Source: Epiperipatus broadwayi (lineage: Eukaryota > Onychophora > Udeonychophora > Euonychophora > Peripatidae). From it: 64,000 bases of DNA. Location of the stretch: positions 682,001 through 746,000 of the forward strand of contig JAQFVV010000347.1 of NCBI GenBank assembly GCA_028023455.1. The letters are read 5' to 3'. The notes beneath the pieces were generated by a model, which ran no database searches, was not told the origin of the DNA, and saw nothing but the letters and a program-made list of their open reading frames with translations. Every line of letters starts with the position of its first letter. The first letter of the stretch is position 1. The translations under genes were made by a program, and so were the position numbers. Shown here in pieces: positions 25,132 through 37,387 of the stretch.

Positions 25132-26180
25132 CTGAACCTTCTACATATATTCATAAGATCTTCAATTTCATATTTTTATATTTTCTTTTTTTTTTAAAAA
25201 ATGTTTATTTTTTCTCTTTTATCCCAAAAAACGTTTTGATAAGATATGGAAATCAAATGCAAACCAATACAGGGTCTCCTAGAATTTTAAAAAATACACT
25301 TTGTATATTACAATTGCATATTTATTAATTTTATATAATTTCTACTTATAAAATATTTTACTTAAAATAAACATATTTTGATCAAATGGTATAATCATCA
25401 GTAATTAATATTAATAATATAATTTCAGGTCCAATTTTAACTTAAGTATTCATTTCTAACCTATTTAGTATAATGTTTTTATCTGCCTTAAATTCTATTG
25501 AGTGCTTTGTGATTTTGGGTGAATCCACCACTGGATAAGTGCATATAATCACAATATATGGAATAAATGCTGAAATATTATTATCTTTATACATAATAAA
25601 TAGTGCCTTAGTACTGATGTTATTAATAAAAAAAAGTAATTAGTTTTTAATGTACATATTTGTCGATTTAGTTCTTTCTACTCAAATACATTTTCAGTGC
25701 AGTGCATTATAAAAATAAGTAAAAGTTGTTATTACAATGCTCCAAATGGATAATGTATTCAAATAGAAAAAATAAAAAATAATAAATACCTACAATATAA
25801 ATCATTTATTTTTTTTATTAATGCACATTTCTAAAGCATTACATACATATATATATAATTTAACATTTTCATAGTTATATGATGTAAATAAAGTAGTTTG
25901 GGAATTAAATCATATGTAGGTTATTTCCAAACATTTCAACAAAATAGTATCCTCCATTATCAAGTTTAACTTTTCAAAAAAAAAAACCCATTAGATCTCA
26001 AATCTCATTAACCTTTTGATGGATAGATACCCTTTAACTGATTCTTTTAACTTTTTAATTTTTGTCTAATTTTGTATTGGTCCACTACTTAAATCTGAGA
26101 ACAATATTATTCGTCCGTTTCATTTCCAGCCGGTTTCTATTGTTAAAATATTAATCTAAAATACACAGAATTTTTTTAAT
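25132..26180. other. AT-rich intergenic DNA
   Basis: No gene or repeat supported. Confidence 0.4.
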
Positions 26181-27260
26181 TCAGCTTCTAAAAATTGAAT
26201 AATTTTAGATTCAAATTGGTTAAATGTAACGAAAAATTAAAAATAATGTTAATAACTATAGAAAAATATAAGAAAAATGTGTAAAAAAAAAAGCCCAGCA
26301 GTAAAACAAAAGAATTATATTCCAACCAATATTTGGGTCGTTATTCGGTTCTCCAGCTGTCAAAATAATTCTCTTTTTATTTCCAGCATGCTTATTTTTC
26401 TTGTAAAATTTAAAATTTTCCAAATCAAACTTTATATTTCCATAAAGTAGCACCAAATCTTATTTATGAATGTAAAAAATTACAATAGAGGTAATTATTT
26501 ACTACAAAATCAATTACGAACGTGTAAAACCTTTAATTTTTATCTCTATTTACCCCATTTAGTAATGCCTACTATGCACATTACTTTAGCATGATCCACC
26601 ACGATGATTTTGTCCATGCTTATTTTTCTTGTAATATTTAACATTTTTGGAATCAAACTTTATATTTGGATAAAGTAATGAAAAATCTTGATAGATATAA
26701 TTATTTACTTCAAAATATGAAAGCGTACTACATTTCATTTTCAATTCTGAATTTTTAGTTTAGAAATGCCTGATTATGTTCTGTAGCGATAATTGTTTTT
26801 TGTAACCGATTATTTCACCAAATGTATTTTTCTTGTAATATTTAAAATTTTTCAAATCAAACTTTATATTTCCATAAAGTACCATCAAATCTTATTTATG
26901 AATGTAAAAAATTACAGTAGATGTAATTATTTACTACAAAATCAATTACAAATGCGTAAAACCTTTAATTTTTATTTCTGTCATTGTTATTTAGAGACGC
27001 CTACTGTGCAAATTACAATCGTTAGCGTGAACCACCTGACTTGAAGAACGATAATTTTGTTCGCGCTTATTTTTCTTGTAATATTTAACATTTTTGAAAT
27101 CAAACTTTATATTTCAAGAAAGCAATGCCTAATCTTATTTATAAATGTAAAAAATTACAATAAACATATTTATTTACTTTAAAATCGATTATGAACGTGT
27201 AGAACTTCTTGTTTTAGTGTGTCTTTGTCATTTAGAAACGTCTATAACCCAATTTCAAGA
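26181..27260 (+). repeat. ~230 bp tandem repeat, about four units, with dimeric higher-order period
   Basis: The phrase (t)tatttttcttgtaa.atttaa, then aatcaaactttatattt and a 'taaagta' end, recurs at about 26389, 26618, 26823 and 27065. Each is followed by a 'gtaaaaaattaca' block, an 'atttactacaaaatc' block and an 'acgtgtaaaacct' block. Units 1 and 3 match each other better than their neighbours (ttccataaagta, caccaaatcttatttatg), as do units 2 and 4 (aacattttt, aaagcaatg-like). That is a ~440 bp dimer repeated twice. The entry sequence (26181-26310) resembles 41745-41870. The open frames inside are incidental. Confidence 0.75.
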
Positions 27261-27433
27261 TTTGGCAAGTATCCAATCAGAGTAAGAGGTGGGTCAAACT
27301 ACCAAATAGCTAGCAAAGAAAATTTATTTTTTTTAAATATAACACTATATGTGGACATTTTTAGAACTACAATTTTAAATTTTGAATTTCTTATCAAATA
27401 AGCCTAAAATGAAGAAATTGCAACCAAAATTGA

Positions 27434-27447
27434 CCAAGAGATGGCGC
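27434..27447 (+). promoter_or_regulatory. CTCF-like motif
   Basis: ccaagagatggcgc is a rare GC-rich block just after the tandem array and resembles the AGRTGGCGC core of CTCF-type sites. It is a second one in the window (see 12641, opposite strand). Similarity only; binding is not shown. Confidence 0.25.
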
Positions 27448-27499
27448 ATGCTATGTCCAAAAATTTTTAGCTATGGGGTCTTTTTGTAATAATCACATA

Positions 27500-28245
27500 A
27501 AGGGTTAAAACCAAAATGGCTTGACATCACTCTAAATCGGTCACTTTTCGTACTACAATTAAGATTTTGCACTCTTTTTAAAGATTAAAAAAGTTCCATA
27601 AGATGCTACCCTCTCCTGAATTATTTTACAAGTAAAAAATCAATAAAAATGGCCTTATAAGTCTAACAAAGGAAAAATAATGCCCCTTCTTGAATCTGAT
27701 TGGCTGTTAAATTTTGACAACAAAGAAAATGGCTGTCAAAAACTAAAGAGTTATGATTTCTTTTTGTTTCATTTTGAAAATGATAAATGAATGTTTTAGA
27801 CCATTTTAAACATATTTTTTGACAAATTATAAGTTATTTTGATAAAATATGCCAAAAATAAAATTATTTTAGAAAAATAGTTAAGACTTTATCAAAAATT
27901 ATTTGCTTTTCTGCAACTTAAAAATCATTCTAGTCAGCAAAATTTTTTGGTTGGAGAGTAATATTTCCTTTTGGAAATGCCATTATCGAATATTTTTTTA
28001 ATTATAAATAACAATTTATTTTTGAAAAAACTTTCATTCACTTTCATAATCTGACAAATTATTAATATACTTTTTACAAATGAAACTAAAGTGAATATAA
28101 TATTAAAAGATGAATATATTTTGACAATTGACTTTGTTAATTGACACTTCAGTTTGTGAATTGACCAATTAAAAGTTTAGACTTTTACCTCACTTGGCCA
28201 ATAATATAATTAGCGATTTATTTGAGGTCTAATTTTTTTTAAAAA
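27500..28245 (+). repeat. Dispersed repeat family R, copy 2
   Basis: Same block order as 23838-24590: gacatcactctaaatc, aagtaaaaaatcaataaaaa, tctgattggctg, aacaaagaaaatggctg, ttatttttgaaaaaactttc, atctgacaaattattaatat, ttgtgaattgaccaattaaa, ttggccaataatataattag. Divergence is substantial, so the family is old. No coding sequence. Confidence 0.7.
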
Positions 28246-28623
28246 AAGTTAACCTTGTCAAGAGTATATGCTATTTCATAGAAACATTGGGAAATAATCA
28301 AAAATAACACACAGTTTAACCCCAAAACTACTTTATTTATATATATCAAGTTAAATATTTCCATGGATTGTTATTATAATAAAGAATTGAACTGAAAAGA
28401 CTATATCCATGTAAGCAGAGATCATCTTTGCCTTTGATGTTGCCAGAAAACTATCAATTGCTTCTAAATGACAATCTGTTGGGCTAAACAAGTTTCATTG
28501 TACCTTATAACTCATTTAAAACATTAACTGGCTGTTTCAAAAATGCATTGAGAATGAAAAAGATTGGGTTGATTTCTGAATGGATGGATGTTTATGATAT
28601 GATTGAGATACAGTAAAAGATAC

Positions 28624-28723
28624 ATTGATATAAGAATAAAATTGGATGTATATATATATATATATATTGTACCATTGATATAAGAATAAAATTGGATGTA
28701 TATATATATATATATATTGTACC
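28624..28723 (+). repeat. Perfect tandem duplication, two 50 bp units
   Basis: Two identical 50 bp units, each attgatataagaataaaatt followed by ggatgta, an (AT)n run and ttgtacc. The exact identity implies a recent slippage or duplication event. Confidence 0.95.
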
Positions 28724-29562
28724 ATTGATAATAGGTATAGACAGTTAAGTAGAGTTGGAAAAGTACTTATATATGAAAAAATTAAATTTAGGTTTATTTT
28801 CTAGTATATAATTTAAATGATATAGATAGCAAGGGTTCAAACTCAGTAGTAGGAGCTTATAAAGATATATTAAATAGTTTGAACTCATTCTGAAATGAAA
28901 TAAATATAAAATAATACAATACTTAAATAAGACTAAAACCTTAGTACTTGCACCTTGAGTGCTTAATTTATTACAAGAGAGACCTCTACAAATGATACAA
29001 TAAATTATTTAAAATATAATATTAATTTTTAATTATTTTACTTAAAGATACTATAATGGTAGAATAGCTTAATTACAGTGATAAATCTTTTATATTATAT
29101 GTTTAAGATAATTTATTTTGTTTAAAATATTATTTAAAATGATAAGTTAATTTAATATTATTTTAAAGGTGCTGAAAGTATAACATGATTAGATGATTGT
29201 GTGTGAATATGTGTGCTTTCAGAAAATTAGGAAACGAAAACTAGTTTTAACTTGATAACAAAATTTGATACATAATGAAGTGTAGCAAATTATTCAGTTT
29301 AGAAAAAAATATTAGAAAAATAATATTTAAACTTATTATTATTTTATTTAAGTGTAATAATTTATTTTTTAAATCAATTTCAGGTTATTTAAATATTAAA
29401 TATTGTTTTAATAAGGATATTTAATTTTTCGATAAAAATATCTAATATTTAAGATATTAAATAATTTTATATTTAATATTGATGACTCATAGTTTTAAAA
29501 CTTAATTTAAAAAATTATATTGATGTAATTATATAAATTAGCAAATTTGTACAAGCAGTGTT

Positions 29563-29625
29563 GACCAATAAAATCATTAGATTAAGACCAGTATAAAAAT
29601 AGAGGTTGAAGCCAGTCTAGGCAGT
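29563..29625 (+). promoter_or_regulatory. Possible pol II core promoter (CCAAT + TATA)
   Basis: accaat at ~29563 lies about 28 bp upstream of gtataaaaatag at ~29591, and a slightly GC-richer stretch follows (gccagtctaggcagt) where a start site would fall. In sequence this AT-rich a TATA match is weak evidence. No convincing gene follows; the 65-codon frame at 29974-30171 has no recognisable domain. Confidence 0.25.
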
Positions 29626-30720
29626 TTTCATATTAGTTAATTGTTTTCTCATAGATATCAGTGTTTTACAGTTTAGTTTGAAATTTATAACTATATTTTT
29701 ATACTGTAACAGTAATAATTTATTTTAAATTATTATTTTACTTGAAAGTGTTTTTGAAAAATATACTTAGGATAACTACTTAAATAATGAATCACTAAAC
29801 ACCAAAGTTTCCCTGCCAGTTTGTCTATTTGAAACTTTGTTCAGGACCTCAATAACTCTATAGAACACAACTGTGGATACTTAAATATTGTGAAGATGAA
29901 TACCAAATATCAGGAAAATTAGTGCAACATAACTGGAGTTGATTTACATAAGAACTTTGTAATTTTATATAGTATGTTTGGAATGAGAGACTATTTATTT
30001 CAAATGACTTTATCATATTGCAATTCAGCTAGTTTATTTGAGGTAATTATTAAGAGGAATCAGATATTCATTAAAAATCTTATTTGTAATATTGAATTTG
30101 AAAAGAGAAGAAAATTAAAACTCTGCACTTATGCTTTAGAACTAAACTTAAAATGTCTTATGATATGTTGAATGTCTGTTTTAGTATATAATTGATATTA
30201 GTGATGCATATTTGATTTGTCTTTTAAAAAGTCAAAATGGACTTATATTTTTAAAATGATGTATTTAGATATGAATTGAAGAAAATATGTCTTTTATGCC
30301 TTTTAAACAATTTTCTGTTGATAAAGTCAATAAATAAATTATATTTTAACATAATTTATATGGTAATAATAAAATCAGATACATCATTTAAAAGGATTAA
30401 AATTATATGTGAATAAATGCCTGAATGATATAACTGAATTTTTACCTGGAAAAAAAAATATTTAGGGGCAATATATATGCTTAAAATATATTAAAAAATT
30501 ATATTGTAAAAAGAAATATTTATTTTAATTCATAATTTTCTGCTGATAAATTTATTTAAAAAATAATTTACATTATAAAATGTCTGCTATTATTGATTTT
30601 ACAGATGTAAAATGTGAATATTAATTATATTATATTCACCACAATATGTACTTGCTTTATGCAATGACCAAACCATATGTAAGAAATATTTTTATAAAAG
30701 GATCTGTAAATTATTTTAAA
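29626..30720. other. Intergenic, unidentified
   Basis: 29770-30175 is less biased in composition and holds one 65-codon open frame, but there is no domain or homologue that I recognise. Confidence 0.35.
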
Positions 30721-30741
30721 AAAATATTATCATCATCATTA

Positions 30742-31796
30742 TCAACCATTATCAATCCACTGCAGGATAAAGGTCTCTCCAAGTTCAATCCATCTTTTCT
30801 GATCTTTAGCTTCTCTTCTCCACATCACCCCTGCATACTTTCTTATTTTATCCACACATCTCACATATGGTCTCTTTCTGGGTCTTTTACAATCTTTTGG
30901 AATCCAGTTTAAAATTTCAATTGTCCATCTATTATCATCTCTTCTAGTAATATGTTCAGCCCAACTCCACTTCAGACTTAATTTTTTCAAGGAGATCAGT
31001 CACACCTGATTGTTCTCTTATCCATACATTGTGTTTTCTATCTCTTCTTGTTACTCCCAACATGCATCTCTCCATACCTCTTTGAGTGGTTTGAAGTCTT
31101 TGTATTGCTCTTTTAATAAGTGTCCAAGTCTCAAATCCATAAGTAAGAACTGGCAAAACACATTTATTTAAAAACCTTCCTTTTCAAACACATAGGCATA
31201 TTTCCTTTTAGTATCAAGTTATTTCGACCAAAAGCACTCCAATCAAGTTTAATTCTATGATTAATTTCATCCATTATGCTTCCATCTGTATTACTAATCT
31301 GACCAAGGTATTTGTAACTGTTAACTTCTTCTAATTCATCATAATCAATCTTTATTTTCATATTTTGAGAAAATCTATTAAACATTACTTTAATCTTTTT
31401 AACATTTATCTTTAGTCCTACTTTCATCTGATAACTCCTGCAACATTTCCTGTAACTCTAAAGCATTATTTACAAAAACAACTACATCATCTGCAAAATC
31501 TAAATGATTTAAATAATCTCCATTTACTTTCACTTCTTTAGCTTTCCATTTTAATTCACAAAATACTTCTTGCAGCACTGATGTAAAAGGTTTTGGAGAT
31601 ATGGAGTCACCCTGTCTTAGATCCTTCTCAATGTTGACTTTCCTACTATCATTATGTAATCTAATTGTTGCTGTTGCATTTTTATAAATATTCTTTAAAA
31701 TATGACAATACCCTGGATCTATACCTTGATGATCCAATACTTTAATCACTGAAGAAATGTTTATAGAATCAACTGCCTTTTCATTATCTACAAATC
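30742..31796 (-). pseudogene. RTE copy 2, 3' segment: RT C-terminal half
   Basis: Reading leftward: ISSVIKVLDHQGIDPGYCH, an RQGDSISPK block, HLDFADDVVVFVNN (RT catalytic box), MKIKIDYDELEEVNSYKY, YGFETWTL, the WAEHITRRD region and the terminal LQWIDNG followed by the (TGA)-type tail at 30728-30740. Frame breaks near 31410, 31160 and 30970 disable it. Unlike copy 1, it keeps the RQGD segment. Confidence 0.9.
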
Positions 31797-33648
31797 CTTA
31801 TTCCCAGGAAGCTGTAAAGTCACCAACCAAGACAGGGGTTGGTGGCCGAAGGCAGAGGGTGATAAGAATCCCCTGATTGTGGACTTAGGCTGCCATTTGA
31901 TGATGATTTTTTATTTAGGTACTTACAACTGCAGATCACTTTCAAGTAAAGGAAGATTGCAAGAGTTAGAACTATCTTATATTAAAGGGGACATTATTGG
32001 ACTTTGTGAAGTTAGAAGAAAAAGTGAAGAAACAATTGATTTAAAAAGTGGACATGTACTCTACTATAAAGGCACAAATATTGGAAATACGAGTGGAGTA
32101 AGATTCATTATAAATAAAAAATGGAAGAATAACCTTGTGGAGATTGATGGTGTATTGGACAGGGTGGCAAGATTAGTTTTACAACTTAATAGTATATACC
32201 AAATGCAGATAATTCAGGTTTATGCCCCAACAAGTTCTCATATGATGAGGTAGTAGAAGACTTTTATATGGATGCACAAAAGGTTTTTGATCAGAGTACA
32301 CAACATTTTAAAATTGTTGTGGGAGACTTTAATGCTAGAATTGGTAAACAAATGAAAGACAAAAATGCTGTAGGTAATTTTGGTTATGATAATAGAAATA
32401 AGAGAGAACATAGACTTGTGGAATTTGCAGAAAAAGAAAAACTTTATATTATAAATTCTTTTTTTTTTTTTGAGAAAAATGTTAAAAGGAAATGGACATG
32501 GAAGCATCCAAATGAAGATACAGCAGAATTGGATTATATTTTGACTAACAGAAAATACATATTTCAAGATTGTAATGTTCTTAATAAATTTAACACAGGA
32601 AGTGATCATCGATTAGTAAGGTGTAAGATACGTGTTAATGTGAAACTAGAGAGACAAAAATTATTAAGAAAAACAATATTTACAGTTGATATTCCTAATC
32701 TTCAGAAACATTCTAATGAATTTAAATTAGAACTTAACAAATCGGTTTCGAGTATTAGTAGATTTTCAACATGATTCAGATTTGAATGAAATTAATAGGA
32801 AAATAACTCATACACTTTTAAAACTGAAACAAAGATAGCTGGTAAAAAAAAAGCAGCAATTGACCAATAAAATTTCTACAGAGATTAGATAATTTATGAA
32901 CAAAAGAAGAAATATGAAGATATACAAAAATGATGCATTAAAAAGGATTGAATATCTCAAATTTTGTAAAATGGTGCAGAAAAGAATTGAAAATGATATA
33001 AGAAAGTATAAATGTGAACTAGCAAGCAAATCTGTAGAAGAGAATAAAAGTCTAAAGAGTGTAAAACAACATTTTGGTATTGGTAGGAAATTTATATCTG
33101 CAATAACAAAAAAAGATGGCATTATTACTAAAAAGAGAGATGACATCATGAAATGTGTAGAAGACTTCTATCAAGAATTATATAGTAATAAAGAACAAGT
33201 ACCTCCTATACCTATTATATCTTCTGAATTGCCCAGAATTTTAAATGAGGAAGTGAGACGTGCAATTAAATTTATGAAGAAAGGGAAAGCTCCAGGTAAT
33301 GATGAAATTATAATTGATATATTAAAAGAAGCAGGTGAAGAAATAGAAAAAAATTTAGCAAAGTTATATTCCAAATGTCTAAATGATAAAGATGTACCAG
33401 ATGATTGGAAGAGTGCAGTATTAATATTAATATTTAAAAAAGGTGATAAAGAAGATATTAGAAATTACAGACCTATCAGTCTTTTATCAGTTTTATACAA
33501 AAATTTTACTAAGATAATTACAACTCATCTACAGAGAACACTGGACTTCCACCAACCAAGAGAACAGGCTTGATTTAAAAGTGGTTTTAGTACAGTAGAT
33601 CATATCCAGATATTTAGAGAAGTTATAGAAAGGACAAATGAATATGAG
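31797..33648 (+). pseudogene. RTE copy 2, inverted 5' segment: endonuclease and start of RT
   Basis: It starts inside the protein N-terminus without the 5' UTR. The segment shows TYNCRSLSSKGRLQEL, GLCEVRRKSEE, VYAPTSSH, VGDFNARIGK, GSDHRLVR, the long basic linker, DEIIIDILKEAGEE and NYRPISLLSVLYK, and stops at the VIERTNEYE equivalent. Frames change near 32250, 32460 (a T homopolymer) and 32760, and at 33571 the conserved AGF block reads as a stop. Confidence 0.9.
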
Positions 33649-33668
33649 AAAATATGAGAAAATATTAT

Positions 33669-34104
33669 ATACCTGAATAAAATGCCCAGAAAAAAAACTG
33701 GAATGAACAATCATTTCTTTAGAGTTATTAATATCCTTCTTGGATTTTACTGGATTTTAATGTTGTCATTTGTACATTTCTTCATAGGTGCAAAGATATA
33801 ATTGTGCACAATGCTGTTCAACTGTAGCTAGGCAATGGAGTGAGCTGCCTGACTAGAAAATTCTTAACTAGCAATTCAACTTTTGAGCAAGGAGGAAAGA
33901 CAAATATTTTCGTAACTTTAAACTTTATTATTATGATTTTTTTTTAGTGTAAGTTTTAACATTAGTATTTAAAAAATTACAATTATTTATTTTAAAACTA
34001 ACTTGTTGTTATTATATAATTTTAAAATAGATTAACTTTATTATTATGTTTAAAAAACAAATGGGCATTCAGAAAGTAATTTTCTGAACAAGGCAAATTT
34101 TATT
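33669..34104. other. Unidentified intergenic DNA
   Basis: 33780-33900 is less AT-rich but non-coding as far as I can see. Confidence 0.35.
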
Positions 34105-34300
34105 CATAATTTTTTTATAATTATAAATAGAAATTTATTTTTGAAAAAACTTTCATTCACTTTCTTAATCTGACAAATTATTAATTTGCTTTTTACAAAT
34201 GAAACCAAAATAAAAATAACATTAAAAGATGAATATATTTTTATTTCTGATTCTGCAATTGATCAATCAAAAGTTTAGAATTGGCCAATAGGTATTTGAA
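34105..34300 (+). repeat. Family R, 3' fragment
   Basis: tttatttttgaaaaaactttc, attcactttcttaatctgac, aaattattaat, tttttacaaatgaaac, aaaagatgaatatattttt and ggccaata follow the 3' third of the copy at 27500 in order. Confidence 0.7.
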
Positions 34301-35020
34301 CAAGGAAAAGATTAATGCAGATAAAGTTCTATTAATTAAAATTTAGGCAGAAAAATAGCAATAAAAAAGTTTGTTATGATCTTGTTCATAATCATAAAAA
34401 TTACAAGCATAATCTCATCTTCTTTTGTTGCATAATTAGTCACTATGAAATCTTAGCCTACACTTTCACAGATAATAACTGTCTAAAACCTATTTTTACA
34501 ACTTTCTTTTTTAACATTTTTCAATTCTTTTAAAAATAAATAAATGACCAAATATTATAGATATCTAAATCAGAAATCTTTTTTAACAAACAAATTATAC
34601 TTTTATACATTATCATATATTATAATAATTAGTATTTCCTAAAGTGATTTTTATATAAGTTATTTATTTATTCTGTATATGTCACTAGTAAGATAAAATA
34701 AAATAACTGCAATAAAAGAAAATATGCAATAAAATTGAACAAAGACAATAATAAAAGTGAAAAAAACTTGCAACATTTTCTACTACAATCTTAAAAAATA
34801 TCATGATATATATAATAAACAATCAATCTTATAAAAAATATATTCATCAAACCAATGAAATATTTAACTTCTTATACTACTAAATAATTCAAACTTTATG
34901 CATAATCAAAAAAAAATCTCTTCTTTCTTTTATTCGTTTATATCAATATTTGTACATAATTTTTTAACATATATATATATACTGATATCATAACCAACAG
35001 CAAAAATGGATACTCCCAAC
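34301..35020. other. AT-rich intergenic DNA
   Basis: No supported feature before the RTE copy 4 duplication. Confidence 0.45.
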
Positions 35021-35041
35021 CTTTACAATATATATCATCGT

Positions 35042-35749
35042 CATCAACCATTATCAATCCACTGCAGGATGAAGGTTTCTCCAAGTTTAATCCATCTTCT
35101 CCCATCTTTAGCTTCTCTTTTCCACAACACTTTTGCACATTTTCTTATTTCATCCATCCATCTCACATGTGGTCTCTTTCTGGGTCTTTTACAATCTCTT
35201 GGATTCCAGTTTAAAATTTCAATTGTCCATCTATTATCATCTCTTCTAGCAATATGTCCAGCCGAACTTCATTTCAATCTTTTATTTTTTTGAATAAGGT
35301 CAGTAACACCTGTTTGTTGTCTTACCCATACATTGTGTTTTCGATCTCTTCTTGTTACTCCCAACGTACATCTCTCCATACTCCTTTGAGTGGTCTGAAG
35401 TCTCTGTATTGCTCTTCAATTAAGTGTCCAAGTCTCAGATCCATAAGTAAGAACTGGTAAAACACATTTGTTAAAAAACCATTCTTTTCAAACACATAGG
35501 CATATTTCCTTTTAGTATCAAGTTATTTCTACCAAAAGCACTCCAAACAAGTTTTTTTCTATGATTAATTTCCTCCATTATGTTTCCATCTGTATTAATA
35601 ATCTGACCAAGGTATTTGTAACTGTTAACTTCTTCTAATTCTTCATAATCAATCTTTATTTTCATATTTTGAGCAAATCGATTAAACATTACTTTAGTCT
35701 TTTTAACATTTAACTTTAGTCCTACTTTTCTACTTTCAACTGCTAACTC
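35042..35749 (-). pseudogene. RTE copy 4 C-terminal region, frame-broken
   Basis: It continues past the nonsense codon with NRFAQNMKIKIDYEELEEVN, NSYKYLGQIINTDGN and LILKGNMPMCLKRMVF, then shifts frame at ~35471. The last ~420 bp still aligns by eye with the YGSETWTL, RRD, WAGHIARRD and LGETF...LQWIDNG regions of the other copies. The stop codon is again the first unit of the (TGA) tail. Confidence 0.88.
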
Positions 35750-37387
35750 CTACAACATTTCCTGCAGCTCTGAAGCATTATTTTCAAAAACAACTACATC
35801 ATCTGCAAAATCTAAATGACTTAAATACTCTCCATTTACTTTCATTCCTTTAGTTTCCCAGTTTAATCCACAAAATACTTCTTGCAGCACTGCTGTAAAA
35901 AGTTTTGGAGATATGGAGTCACCTTGTCTTACACCTTTCTCAATGTTGATTTTTCCAGTATCATTATGTAATCTCATTGATGCTGTTGCATTTTTATAAA
36001 TATTCTTTAAAATATGACAATATCCTGGATCTATACCTTGATGATTCAACGCTTTAATCACTGAAGAAATGTGTATAGAATCGAATGCCTTTTCATAATC
36101 TACAAATCCAAAACATAATGACAACTCATATTCATTTTTCCTTTCTATGACTTCTCTCAATACCTGGATATGATCTATTGTACTAAAACCACTTTTAAAT
36201 CCAGCTTGTTCTCTTGGTTGGTGGAAATCCAAAGTTCTCTGTAGACGAGTTGTAATTATCTTGGTAAAAATTTTATATAAAACTGATAAAAGGCTGATAG
36301 GTCTGTAATTTATAATATCTTCTTTATCACCTTTTTTAAATATTAATATTATTACTGCATTCTTCCAATCTTCTGGTACATCTTTATCATTTAGACATTT
36401 GGTATATAACTTTGCTAAAATTGTTTCTATTTCTTCACCTGCTTCTTTTAATATATCAATTATAATTCCATCATTTCCTGGAGCCTTTCCTTTCTTCATA
36501 CATTTAATTGCATATCTCCCTTCTTCATTTAAAATTCTGGGCAATTCAGAAGATGTAATAGATATAGGAGGTACTTGTTCTTTATTACTATATAATTCTT
36601 GATAAAAATCTTCTACCAATTTTATGATGTCATCTCTCTTTTTAGTAATAATTCCATTTTTTTTTCTTATTGCAGATATATATTTTCTACCAATACCAAA
36701 ATGTTGTTTGACATTCTTGAGACTTTTATTTTCTTCTACAGCTTTCCTTGCTATTTCACAGTTATACTTTCTTATATCATTTTCAACTCTTTTCCGCACC
36801 ATTTTACAAAATTCGAGATATTCAATTCTTTTTAATACATGATTTTTGTATATCTTCATATTCCTTCTTTTTTTCATAAATTCTCTAGTCTCATTAGAAA
36901 TTTTATTAGTCAATTGCTGCTTTTTTCTACCAGCTATCTTTGTTGCAGTTTTTAAAAGTGTATCAGTTATTTTCATATTAATTTCATTCAAATCTGAATC
37001 ATGTTCAAAATCTCCTAACACTTGAAACCTATTTGTAAGTTCTAATTTAAATTCATTAGAATGTTTCTGAAGATTAGGAATATCAACTGTAAATATTGTT
37101 TTTCTTAATAATTTTTGTCTCTCTAGTTTTACATTAACACGTAACTTACACCTTACTAATCGATGATCACTTCCTGTGTTAAATTTATTAAGAACATTAC
37201 AATCTTGAAATATGTATTTCCTGTTAGTCAAAATACAATCCAATTCTGCTGTATCTTCATTTGGATGCTTCCATGTCCATTTCCTTTTAACATTTTTCTC
37301 AAAAAATGAATTCATAATATAAAGTGTTTTTTTTTTCTGCAAACTCCACAAGTCTATGTCCTCTCTCATTTCTATTACCATAACCAA
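35750..37387 (-). pseudogene. RTE copy 4 EN C-terminus and reverse transcriptase (545 codons)
   Basis: The longest reading frame of the RTE family in the window. It covers the endonuclease end (AELDCILTNRKYIFQD, TGSDHRLVR), a basic linker, and RT blocks: GKAPGNDGIIIDILKEAGEE, NYRPISLLSVLYKIFTKII, EQAGFKSGFSTIDHIQVL, FVDYEKAFDSIHISSVIKAL, KGVRQGDSISPKLFTAVLQE and LSHLDFADDVVVF with the catalytic Asp pair. It ends at a premature TAG within a segment that is open in copies 1 and 2. The same frame continues to ~35471 (MFNRFAQ to CLKRMVF), where a T-run indel shifts it again. Not functional as it stands. Confidence 0.93.

Larger units (their letters stand above)
30721..33668 (-). mobile_element. 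RTE copy 2 with 5' inversion (twin-priming product)
   Basis: The 3' half of the element (RT palm to tail, 30728-31796) is on the minus strand. At 31796/31797 it joins the 5' part (from the LFPGGC segment of the EN N-terminus to just before the DYEKAFDS motif), which is on the plus strand. The outer end of the inverted part (~33648) and the inner start of the 3' part (31796) are adjacent in the intact element, with only ~15 bp missing. Candidate 10 bp TSDs, aaaatattat, lie at 30721-30730 and 33659-33668. This is the exact geometry expected from twin priming. Confidence 0.9.

Noticed and set aside
25017-25328. 103-codon + frame, and similar frames at 11734-11916 and 23091-23312
   Set aside because: They run across tRNA-derived SINEs and their A tails; no gene is implied.
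29974-30171. 65-codon frame downstream of the CCAAT/TATA match as a host gene exon
   Set aside because: No recognisable domain and no splice-site support; the TATA match has little weight in AT-rich DNA.
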